Positions 25,774-33,182 of a stretch of 64,000 nt of DNA are shown here, piece by piece; position 1 is the first letter of the stretch, and every line of letters begins with the position of its first letter. The DNA is from Cobetia sp. L2A1. GTDB taxonomy: Bacteria; Pseudomonadota; Gammaproteobacteria; Pseudomonadales; Halomonadaceae. Below the pieces are notes generated by a model that had not been told where the DNA came from, made no database searches, and saw only the letters and a list, made by a program, of their open reading frames with translations. Both the position numbers and the translations under genes were made by a program. Location of the stretch: the NCBI RefSeq assembly GCF_009796845.1, contig NZ_CP047025.1:1860001-1924000 (forward strand), read 5' to 3'.

Positions 25774-26666
25774 GTGAACACATCATCACACCAGCCCGGT
25801 ATAGCATTGCAGGTGACGAGTTTCTGTTCGTCGAGATCAGTGAAGAGATGAGCCTAGAGGCATTTTTCCGCTCGATCAGCATCACTCAGCGTCTGGAGGT
25901 CGAGTCGCTTGATGGCGTGCAGGAAATTTGCGCAGCCAATGCCTCCTATCAAGTGCGCTTTGATCCCGATGTCTTGAGCGTAGATGTCCTGATCGCGCGC
26001 CTGAAAGCCCTGGATATCGAGGTCATACAGCAATCAGTTCGCCGTCTGGAGACGCGCGTGATCGATGTGCCCGTACTCTATAACGACCCTTGGACGCACG
26101 AAACTCTGATGCGTTTTCGCGATAGGCATCAGGATCCTGAAGGGACAGATCTTGAATACGCCGCTCACATCAATGGTTTCAATAGCGTCGAGGACTTCAT
26201 CGAGGCCCACAGCGCCAGCCCCTGGTTCGTCTCCATGGTCGGCTTCGTGGCCGGATTACCATTCATGTACCAGATGGTGCCGCGAGAGCGCCAGATTCAG
26301 GTACCCAAATATTTGCGCCCTCGCACGGATACGCCCAAGCAGACGGTCGGCTACGGCGGCTGTTTCAGTTGTATCTATTCCGTGCGTGGCGCGGGGGGGT
26401 ATCAGATGTTCGGGGTCACGCCCATGCCCATCTATGACCCCGCACAAACTCAGCAGCATATAGACGATACGATGATCTTCTTCAGGCCTGGCGATATCGT
26501 GCGGTACCGACCAGTTGAACGAGCGGAATACGATCAATTGGTAGTCTTAGCCGAAGAGGGAAGATATAGACCGCGAGTAGCTGCATTCACCTTTGACCTC
26601 GATGCATTCAATCGAGACCCAGATCGCTACGCCCAGGAAGTGAAGGAGGTGTTCAGTGAGCATTGA
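25770..26666 (+). CDS. pxpB: KipI/allophanate hydrolase subunit 1 family, 5-oxoprolinase subunit B
   Basis: The 298-residue protein belongs to the carboxyltransferase-domain subunit 1 (KipI) family: after an 80-residue N-terminal domain come VLYNDPWTHETLMRFRDRHQ, the conserved FVAGLPFMYQM region, and YGGCFSCIYSVRGAGGYQMF, where the family normally has GGW x IGRTP. These domains are homologous to the C-terminal part of urea carboxylase. It works with PxpC. Its start overlaps the biotin carboxylase stop by four bases, and its end overlaps pxpC by eleven. The protein is about 60-80 residues longer than classic PxpB. Confidence 0.85.
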   Translation: MSEHIITPARYSIAGDEFLFVEISEEMSLEAFFRSISITQRLEVESLDGVQEICAANASYQVRFDPDVLSVDVLIARLKALDIEVIQQSVRRLETRVIDVPVLYNDPWTHETLMRFRDRHQDPEGTDLEYAAHINGFNSVEDFIEAHSASPWFVSMVGFVAGLPFMYQMVPRERQIQVPKYLRPRTDTPKQTVGYGGCFSCIYSVRGAGGYQMFGVTPMPIYDPAQTQQHIDDTMIFFRPGDIVRYRPVERAEYDQLVVLAEEGRYRPRVAAFTFDLDAFNRDPDRYAQEVKEVFSEH

Positions 26667-27627
26667 AGTCATCAAGGCTGGTCTATCAACCTCGATTCAA
26701 GATACAGGGCGCAGTGGTAACTATCATCTTGGTATTCCCCCGTCAGGAGGTATGGACCAACGTGCGTTGCGTGCCGCCAATTTATTGCTTGGTAACGCGG
26801 AAGATGCAGCAGTACTCGAGTGCGCCCTGATGGGACCTGTATTGCGCTTTACACGTGAGTTAAAGGTGGCAGCCTGTGGTGCCGAGATGACACCGCGTAT
26901 TAATGGAGTCCCTCAACCGATCAATCAGGTGTTACATGTACCTGCCGGTGCTGTGCTCAGCTTCGAGTTCGTCAAGGCGGGTGCGCGGCTTTATCTCGCC
27001 ATTGAAGGTGGCATTGATGTCCCGGTTTGTCTTGGCAGTCGCAGCACTTATGCCTTGGGGAGTCTTGGAGGCCTTGAAGGGCGTCCATTGAAGGTGGGTG
27101 ACGTACTCGAGACACTGTCTGTCATGGGGGCAGCCCTAGTTGGTAGAAGCATGCCACGGTCATTGATGCCGACATTCGGCACGCACTATGAATTACGCGT
27201 GATACCGGGAATCTATGATCATCGCCTTACAGACGAGGCTCGTGAGCGCTTTTATCAAGAACACTGGAGTGTGGCTTCCGAAGCTGATCGGATCGGATAT
27301 CGGTTCAAAGGCGGTACCCCGCTCGACTTCGTTACACGTAAACCGCCGTTCGGTGCGGGCGATGACCCTTCCAATATCGTCGATGCATGCTATCCGATCG
27401 GCTCGATCCAAGTACCCAGTGGTAGTGAACCTATCATCTTGCACCGCGATGCCGTCTCGGGTGGGGGCTACGCGATGATTGGAACAATCATTAGTTCCGA
27501 CATGGATTTGGTCGGGCAGATTCAGCCGCATCAGACGGTTCAGTTCGTACCAGTCACGCTGGAAATGGCGCTGGCGGCACGACAGGTATACCAGGCTGAC
27601 CTAGAGCAGCTCAGACGTATGCCTTGA
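26656..27627 (+). CDS. pxpC: Biotin-dependent carboxyltransferase family, 5-oxoprolinase subunit C
   Basis: The 323-residue protein has the KipA / allophanate hydrolase subunit 2 signature: a start IEVIKAGLSTSIQDTGRSG, then HLGIPPSGGMDQRALRAANL and LYLAIEGGIDVP. This is the partner of PxpB and is homologous to the urea carboxylase carboxyltransferase region. Translation starts at a GTG (26656) with AGGAGG 6 bases upstream, inside the end of pxpB. In an operon that also encodes a biotin carrier and carboxylase, a true carboxyl-transfer role is plausible; in the E. coli type system no biotin is involved. Confidence 0.9.
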   Translation: MSIEVIKAGLSTSIQDTGRSGNYHLGIPPSGGMDQRALRAANLLLGNAEDAAVLECALMGPVLRFTRELKVAACGAEMTPRINGVPQPINQVLHVPAGAVLSFEFVKAGARLYLAIEGGIDVPVCLGSRSTYALGSLGGLEGRPLKVGDVLETLSVMGAALVGRSMPRSLMPTFGTHYELRVIPGIYDHRLTDEARERFYQEHWSVASEADRIGYRFKGGTPLDFVTRKPPFGAGDDPSNIVDACYPIGSIQVPSGSEPIILHRDAVSGGGYAMIGTIISSDMDLVGQIQPHQTVQFVPVTLEMALAARQVYQADLEQLRRMP

Positions 27628-27680
27628 TGTTTTACAAGGGTCTCAATCGCGTACCTATAACAATGATAAGGAGTCGAGAC

Positions 27681-29063
27681 ATGTCGACCATCGCTTCCAA
27701 GAAGTCCCAAAGGCCATCCTCCAAGAGCGTTTCCGGGACAGAACAAACAGACTTGGATTATTCCGAGCAACCAGTGCCGGCTCAAGGGCGAATGCCCAAG
27801 GCTAATCTCATGATGGCTTGGTGGGCCGTATGCAGCGCCTTCTTCTACATGGTGGTCGCGGCGGCGATGGCACGGAGTTACGGCACGGTCAATGCACTTA
27901 TCGGGATCATATTGACGGTGATCTGCTACGGCATCATAAATGGCATCATCAGCCGTTATGCTATTCGTAGTGGTCTAACAGTGGCGCTTTTCTCACGCAT
28001 TTTGTTTGGTCATGTTGGAGCCATCATTGCCACACTGATCTTCTTCGCCACTGCGCTTTATTACGCAGTATTTGAAGGCTACGTCATGGCACTGGTGCTA
28101 TCAGAATGGAGTGGCACACTATCGCTGGGCGTGGCGGCTGCCATCGTCGTTGTGGTCGGTATTGGGCTAATTTTCGGTAGCGTTCAACACTGGCTAGACA
28201 AGTTCAATGGCGTATTGTTACCGGTCTACATTGTCGGAATGCTTGCGGCTGTAGGTATGGCCATGTCGCAATTTGGCTACCCTGAAGGGTGGCTTACCCG
28301 TGTGCCGGAAACCGGCGCGTCGCCCTTTGGTTGGGCACATACCTTCGTTTACTACATGGGCGTGTGGGTACTGATGATGTTCACGTTTGATTATGCACGT
28401 TTTGGTCGTGAAGAAGATCGTGACTTTCATGCACGAGTGACCTTCGGCATTCCTTTTTATCTGATGACTTTCCTGTTCAGTGGCTTGGTCGGCATCCTGT
28501 TGGATGCGATGATCCCCACTGATGGTCTGTCTGAAGTCTCCATCGTACTGGGCTTGCTAGAGTTGATGGGAGTCGGAGGGCTTCTGTTGGTATGGGTGAC
28601 TCAAAGTCGTATCAATACCGCGAACTTCTATCTGGCAACCGTAAACCTGCAGGCCTTTCTCTCGAAATTATGCGGTGTTCGTATGGCCAAGGTGGTAGCG
28701 GGCGGTCTAGTCGGATTGATGGCGTATGCACTGATGCTAGGTGATGTCTTTGGTTATCTATTGCAAGCTCTCGCGTGGCAGGGTGTCTTTGTTGTAGCCT
28801 GGGTGGGCGTAGCGTTGGCCTATATCCGCGGCAACAATTCTCAGGCCTCGCTGGCAGACAAGAACAGGCTTGATAAGGCTCCGGCATTCAATCGCAATGG
28901 CCTGCTAGCCTGGGGGATAGCCACTGGGATTGGGATGCTACTAATGAACTTGTCAACCATTGCCGATTTTTCAGCTCCTGTAACCTTTGCCGTAGCATAC
29001 CTGCTGCAGACACTGGCCTCACGCCAAGCTGCCTCGAATGAATTGTCTGTACCGCGGATATGA
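27681..29063 (+). CDS. NCS1-type permease (cytosine/purine/allantoin/hydantoin family)
   Basis: The 460-residue protein has 12 predicted membrane segments and the look of the cytosine-purine permease family: a first helix WWAVCSAFFYMVVAAAMARS, a glycine-rich LTVICYGIINGIISRYAIRSG, and a middle region with FDYARFGREEDRDFHARVTFG. AAGGAG lies 7 bases before the ATG at 27681. As last gene of the pxpA operon it probably brings in the substrate of that enzyme, which by the range of this family would be a small nitrogen heterocycle such as a pyrimidine, hydantoin, allantoin or lactam. Confidence 0.85.
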   Translation: MSTIASKKSQRPSSKSVSGTEQTDLDYSEQPVPAQGRMPKANLMMAWWAVCSAFFYMVVAAAMARSYGTVNALIGIILTVICYGIINGIISRYAIRSGLTVALFSRILFGHVGAIIATLIFFATALYYAVFEGYVMALVLSEWSGTLSLGVAAAIVVVVGIGLIFGSVQHWLDKFNGVLLPVYIVGMLAAVGMAMSQFGYPEGWLTRVPETGASPFGWAHTFVYYMGVWVLMMFTFDYARFGREEDRDFHARVTFGIPFYLMTFLFSGLVGILLDAMIPTDGLSEVSIVLGLLELMGVGGLLLVWVTQSRINTANFYLATVNLQAFLSKLCGVRMAKVVAGGLVGLMAYALMLGDVFGYLLQALAWQGVFVVAWVGVALAYIRGNNSQASLADKNRLDKAPAFNRNGLLAWGIATGIGMLLMNLSTIADFSAPVTFAVAYLLQTLASRQAASNELSVPRI

Positions 29064-29073
29064 AGCTTGTTAG

Positions 29074-29121
29074 AAGTGATAAGTGACTGGGCACATCCAG
29101 AGTGCCTTCTCTTTATCACTT
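29074..29121. terminator. Composite hairpin after the NCS1 permease gene
   Basis: AAGTGATAA (29074-29082) pairs with TTATCACTT (29113-29121), and inside it GGCAC pairs with GTGCC. Together with the stem at 29141-29182 it forms two successive hairpins at the end of the pxp operon. Confidence 0.6.
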
Positions 29122-29140
29122 GTTATCATTTTCCTGATGC

Positions 29141-29182
29141 GAGAAGAGCCCGCTTTGCAGAGATGCAGAACGGGCTCTTCTC
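29141..29182. terminator. Bidirectional terminator between NCS1 permease and ABM genes
   Basis: GAGAAGAGCCCG (29141-29152) pairs perfectly with CGGGCTCTTCTC (29171-29182) over 12 bp, with an 18-base loop. It lies between convergent genes. Confidence 0.78.
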
Positions 29183-29226
29183 ATAATATCGTGCTCACTC
29201 TTGGTTAAGTGAATGCACGGTTGTCG

Positions 29227-29535
29227 TCAAAGACTCTGAATACGCTGAATCTTCAGGCCGATTTCGCCTTCCGCGAAAGCGCCGAGGAACGCCTGGAAGT
29301 GATCAGACGCGATGTGCGCGTCCAGTGCCTCTTCATCCCACCATTCTTCCAGTACCACGAAGTCGCCTTCTGGAGCCGGATCATTCTCGGCGACGTTCTT
29401 GTCGACAGCGAAGCATTCGTACTGCAGGCAGCCCTTGTCGGACTGACTCTTCTCGATCAGCTCTGCAAGGGCACCACGCGCCTTGTCCTGTTGGTCGACG
29501 GGGAAGGTCAGGGTCGCGATGAGTTTGAGGGACAT
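29227..29535 (-). CDS. Putative quinol monooxygenase, ABM domain
   Basis: The 102-residue protein has the antibiotic-biosynthesis-monooxygenase ferredoxin-like fold: MSLKLIATLTFPVDQQDKAR, then CLQYECFAVDKN, VLEEWWDEEALDAHIASDHF. The E-x-W and H-x5-HF positions are the family markers of YgiN-like proteins, which oxidise quinols or small aromatics without cofactors. AGGA lies 8 bases before the ATG. It precedes no obvious partner on its strand; the nitroreductase gene upstream may share stress-related regulation. Confidence 0.85.
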   Translation of the reverse strand: MSLKLIATLTFPVDQQDKARGALAELIEKSQSDKGCLQYECFAVDKNVAENDPAPEGDFVVLEEWWDEEALDAHIASDHFQAFLGAFAEGEIGLKIQRIQSL

Positions 29536-29664
29536 GGTCAGAATCCTGTCATTGTCAGATGGGGTCGTAACGCATCAGAAAGCGTCGTAAAACGCCACTG
29601 AGGCGTGAAAGTTGAAGATGAGCGCCTCTTGGCATCAGCAAGGTGTCACGTTCACGAAAAGGCT

Positions 29665-29714
29665 GCAACGCGCCAACTGCGAGAAGACTGTCTCACAGTG
29701 AGATGACGCGTTGC
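29665..29714. terminator. Hairpin after the nitroreductase gene
   Basis: GCAACGCG (29665-29672) pairs with CGCGTTGC (29707-29714), enclosing TCTCAC/GTGAGA. On the minus strand it is followed by GCCTTTTCG, a short T run, and lies past the nitroreductase stop. Confidence 0.45.
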
Positions 29715-29771
29715 TTCATTCGCGATGCTCACTCGCGCGGGCTGAGCGAGGGTAATGCTGAAGCGGGTATC

Positions 29772-30431
29772 TTACAGATGAGTGAAGATCTCATCAGCCG
29801 ACAGGCGAGACTTCGGCAGTTCCGCATTGAAGTCACCGGCGGCACGGTAACCAAGGCTGACGGCGACCAGTGCATTGAAGCCTTTCTCACGCAGGCCGAA
29901 TTCTGCATCCAGCGCGACCGGATCGATACCTTCCAGCGGTACGGTATCGATGCCCATGCTGGAGGCTGCGTAGAGCAGGCTGCCGTAATTGAGGTAAACC
30001 TGCTTGTCCATCCAGTGCTGCATGTCCTTCAGGTCATGGCGATGCAGATCAATGAACAGACGGCGAGCACCGTCCATCATGGCGGAGAATTCATCACCGG
30101 CAGTGAAACGACCATCGGAAACTTCTGCTTCCAGCAGGTGATTGAGGTAGTCATCGTCCAGTGTCGAGCGAGTGCAGAACAGCACGACGTGAGACGCATT
30201 GGTGATCTTGGGAGAATTGAAAGCGTACTTCGTATCGGTGCCGGCACGGGTAAAGCGTGCCTTGGCGTCGTCGCTTTCCAGCACCAGGAAGTGCCACGGT
30301 TGGGAGTTGACGCTTGAAGCGCTCAGGCGCATGACGTTTTCCAGTTCCTGCCAATCGGCGGCGCTGATCTTGCGTGCCGGATCGAAGGATTTGGTGGAAT
30401 AGCGATGCTGCATGATGGCAGTGGGAGTCAT
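29772..30431 (-). CDS. NfsB-like oxygen-insensitive NAD(P)H nitroreductase
   Basis: The 219-residue protein starts with the nitroreductase FMN-binding block IMQHRYSTKSFDPARKIS, continues SASSVNSQPWHFLVLESDDA and ends with a GY-containing C-terminal helix. Length and motifs match E. coli NfsB, a homodimeric FMN enzyme that reduces nitroaromatics, quinones and flavins. AAGGAG lies 7 bases before the ATG. It appears to be monocistronic, with a hairpin after it. Confidence 0.92.
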   Translation of the reverse strand: MTPTAIMQHRYSTKSFDPARKISAADWQELENVMRLSASSVNSQPWHFLVLESDDAKARFTRAGTDTKYAFNSPKITNASHVVLFCTRSTLDDDYLNHLLEAEVSDGRFTAGDEFSAMMDGARRLFIDLHRHDLKDMQHWMDKQVYLNYGSLLYAASSMGIDTVPLEGIDPVALDAEFGLREKGFNALVAVSLGYRAAGDFNAELPKSRLSADEIFTHL

Positions 30432-30645
30432 GATGACGCTCCTTGAATGATGGGGGCAGGCCTATGGCACTTGGCTTACCAAGCTCTGCGACCTTGGTAG
30501 AGGATGGCGTCATCATAACGGGGTTGTATGGCAGTGAAAATACTAATCCAGCGCATCTTTATGGTGAAATATTGGCACCAATTACCGAGGTGTCGAGCAA
30601 ATATCGAGATGTTGTGATCATCATGATGCTGTTATGGCACTAATA

Positions 30646-32190
30646 TCATGAGTGGGAGTCGCAAGGGGGTATACGGCGGGGCGCATGAAGCATGCCGTTC
30701 TGCTTCATGCAGCGTCCCGCCACATGCACTTCACGGATGACACGGTCATCCCCGAGCATCATCAAGGCGAACAGCACCTCTTCCAGCGGTACCTGATCCT
30801 TGCGGCCCCAGCGAGTTCGACGCGCCAGCAGCGGTGTCGCGGCGGGGTCGAGTACGATGACATCTGCCTCCATGCCCAGGCGCAGGTGGCCGATCTTGTC
30901 CTCCAGGCGCATCGCCCGAGCATTGCCCAGCGTCAGTTGATAGAAACCCTGCCATGGAGTGAGGGGCTGATTGGCGCGCTGAGCCAGTCCCTCGACATCA
31001 TGCGCCACGGCCCCGTGCAGCTGTCCGACCTGATAGGCCGCCTTGAGGCTTTCCAGCTGGCAGAGACTGGAGCCACCGCCGACATCAGTGGCGATGCTGA
31101 TGTTCATGCCCAGTGTGCGGGCACTGGCGCGATCAAACAGTCCGCTGCCCAGAAACAGGTTGGAGGTCGGGCAGAAGGCAATGCTGGCGCCACGCGCGGC
31201 AATCCGTGACCGCATGCCATCATCCAGGTGGATGCCGTGGGCGAAGGTGGTGCGCTCATGACTGAGTCCCACGTCCTCATAGACCGCCAGATAGTCACGG
31301 CTGTCGGGAAACAGCTCGGCGACCCACTTCACTTCATCCAGATTCTCGGCCAGATGCGTCTGCAGGTGCAGGTCGGGTTGGCTCTTGAGCAGTGCGCCGG
31401 CAGCCTTGAGTTGCGCAGGTGTTGAGGTCGGCGCGAAGCGAGGTGTCAGTACATAGCCGAGACGATCCCGCCCGTGCCAGTCAGCGATCAGGCGTTCATC
31501 ATCCTTGAGTGAGGTCACTCCACTGTCCAGCAGCGCTGGCGGGGCGTTGCGATCCATCATCACGCGACCGGCGTGAAGGCGCATGCCGCGTGCCTGAGCG
31601 GCAGTGAACAGAGCATCGGCACTGGTGGCGTGGGAGGTGGCGAATACCTGAGCGCTGGTCGAGCCATGGCGAATCAACTCATCCAGGAAGACCTCGGCCA
31701 CTTCAGTCGCATGAGCAGGATCAGCAAAGCGCTGCTCGGCGGGGAAGGTGTAGGTGTTCAGCCAGTCGATCAGACAGTGCCCATAGCTTGCGATGATATC
31801 CAGCTGCGGGAAGTGCACGTGGGTATCGATGAAGCCTGGCATCATCAGTCCAGTGACGACGCGCGGCGGGCACAGCCGCATCAGTCCACTCACGTCGTCG
31901 CGCTGGGCGAGCGAGTCATGGTCGCCCACGGCCACCACATGGCCTGCATGCATCACCAGCAGCGCATCCTGGTAGTACTCGATACCGTGCTGGGCCAAGA
32001 CATCGTTCGAGGCAGATGTGCTCGGCATGTCGGCCATCATGAAGTCAGCAGGATCTGCCACGAAATGCAGCAGGGGACCACGTAGCAGGCTGACGCTCGC
32101 CACGTCCTTCACTGCACCGCGCAAGGCATGAGTCAGGCGGGTCGTATCAAGGTGGCAGGCCGCTTGGGTGGAAGTGTTCGAGTCCATCAT
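30646..32190 (-). CDS. guaD: Guanine deaminase
   Basis: The 514-residue amidohydrolase has the metal-binding box MPGFIDTHVHFPQLDIIASYG, typical of guanine deaminases, then THLAENLDEVKWV and FAHGIHLDD with the further ligands, and ATDVGGGSSLCQLESLKAAY. It converts guanine to xanthine plus ammonia in the cytoplasm. There are about 60 extra residues at the N-terminus compared with E. coli GuaD. Its ATG overlaps the xdhC stop (ATGA), so it is the last gene of xdhA-xdhB-xdhC-guaD, and its product is the substrate of the enzyme encoded by the same operon. Confidence 0.95.
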   Translation of the reverse strand: MMDSNTSTQAACHLDTTRLTHALRGAVKDVASVSLLRGPLLHFVADPADFMMADMPSTSASNDVLAQHGIEYYQDALLVMHAGHVVAVGDHDSLAQRDDVSGLMRLCPPRVVTGLMMPGFIDTHVHFPQLDIIASYGHCLIDWLNTYTFPAEQRFADPAHATEVAEVFLDELIRHGSTSAQVFATSHATSADALFTAAQARGMRLHAGRVMMDRNAPPALLDSGVTSLKDDERLIADWHGRDRLGYVLTPRFAPTSTPAQLKAAGALLKSQPDLHLQTHLAENLDEVKWVAELFPDSRDYLAVYEDVGLSHERTTFAHGIHLDDGMRSRIAARGASIAFCPTSNLFLGSGLFDRASARTLGMNISIATDVGGGSSLCQLESLKAAYQVGQLHGAVAHDVEGLAQRANQPLTPWQGFYQLTLGNARAMRLEDKIGHLRLGMEADVIVLDPAATPLLARRTRWGRKDQVPLEEVLFALMMLGDDRVIREVHVAGRCMKQNGMLHAPRRIPPCDSHS

Positions 32191-33182
32191 CGTGATGCCT
32201 TGTCTGTGTGTTCGTCTGTCATTTCGTCAATCGATACTGCTCTCGATTGAGCCATCGATACTGCGTTGGATCTGTCCGTATCTGCCGCGGCACTGAAGTG
32301 CGCGCGAAGCTGACGGGCCTCGCGGCGTGTCAGACCCTGCCTGTCCAGCGAGGCAGGGGGATCAACATCGCATGCCAAGGCGGAGGCTCGAGCAGCTTCC
32401 AGCTGCAACAGCTCCGCGACCACGCCAATGGCGATCTCCTCGGGGCGCTTGCCGGGAATGCCCGCGATACCGATCGGGCAACGGATACGGGCGACCTCAT
32501 GTTCGTTGAGGTCTGCCCGCAAGCGCTGGCGGAAACGCGCCCACTTGCTGGCGGAGCCGATCAATCCCAGCGAGGCGAGGTCTTTGCGAGATGCCAGCAG
32601 GGCGACCAATGCCTGGTCCTCGACGTGGTCATGCGTCATGACCAGTACGTGACTCTCGCAGGCAGGTGGGACAGACGTAGCTGTCTGAGAATCGAGGATA
32701 TCGAGGTTGTGACACGTCACACGGGCCTTGCATCCCTCTGGAATGGTCACGCTGGCAAGTTGCTCAAGTCGGGAGTCACACCAGTCGATGTGCCACCCCA
32801 GCGGGGCGAGCAGTGTGACGATGGCCTGACCGACATGTCCCGCCCCGAAGAGGACGAGATGGGGAGCGCTGTCGGCAAAGGCTTCGATCAAGACCTGCAC
32901 ATGGCCGCCACAGCATTGCTGGGCGTGGGCGCCAAGAGCGATTTCTTCCAGGTGACAGCCTGCCTTGGCAGTGTCGAGCAACGCACGCGCGCGCTCGACG
33001 ACCAACTGCTCAAGACGCCCGCCGCCAAGGGTATCGTGCAGTGTCTGCGGGGTGATCAGCATCTTGGTACCCGCGCCACGTGGCGCAGACCCAGCGACGG
33101 TGATCACCGTGGCAAGCGCATGAGGCGTCAGTGCCGTCTGTGCCTCTGCCAGCGCCTGATACCAGCGACGTGGCGCTGTCAT
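32187..33182 (-). CDS. xdhC: Xanthine dehydrogenase accessory protein XdhC
   Basis: The 331-residue protein has the XdhC/CoxI N-terminal domain (ALATVITVAGSAPRGAGTKM) and a C-terminal Rossmann-like domain (HLVLFGAGHVGQAIVTLLAP; GLIGSASKWARFRQRL; CPIGIAGIPGKRPEEIAIGV). XdhC binds molybdenum cofactor, helps to add the terminal sulfur and inserts it into XdhB. Both ends overlap its neighbours by four bases (ATGA), and AGGA lies 7 bases before the ATG. Confidence 0.95.
   Translation of the reverse strand: MTAPRRWYQALAEAQTALTPHALATVITVAGSAPRGAGTKMLITPQTLHDTLGGGRLEQLVVERARALLDTAKAGCHLEEIALGAHAQQCCGGHVQVLIEAFADSAPHLVLFGAGHVGQAIVTLLAPLGWHIDWCDSRLEQLASVTIPEGCKARVTCHNLDILDSQTATSVPPACESHVLVMTHDHVEDQALVALLASRKDLASLGLIGSASKWARFRQRLRADLNEHEVARIRCPIGIAGIPGKRPEEIAIGVVAELLQLEAARASALACDVDPPASLDRQGLTRREARQLRAHFSAAADTDRSNAVSMAQSRAVSIDEMTDEHTDKASR

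Noticed and set aside
29643..30317. A 224-codon plus-strand frame opposite the nitroreductase gene
   Set aside because: Antisense to an enzyme with clear FMN-binding motifs.
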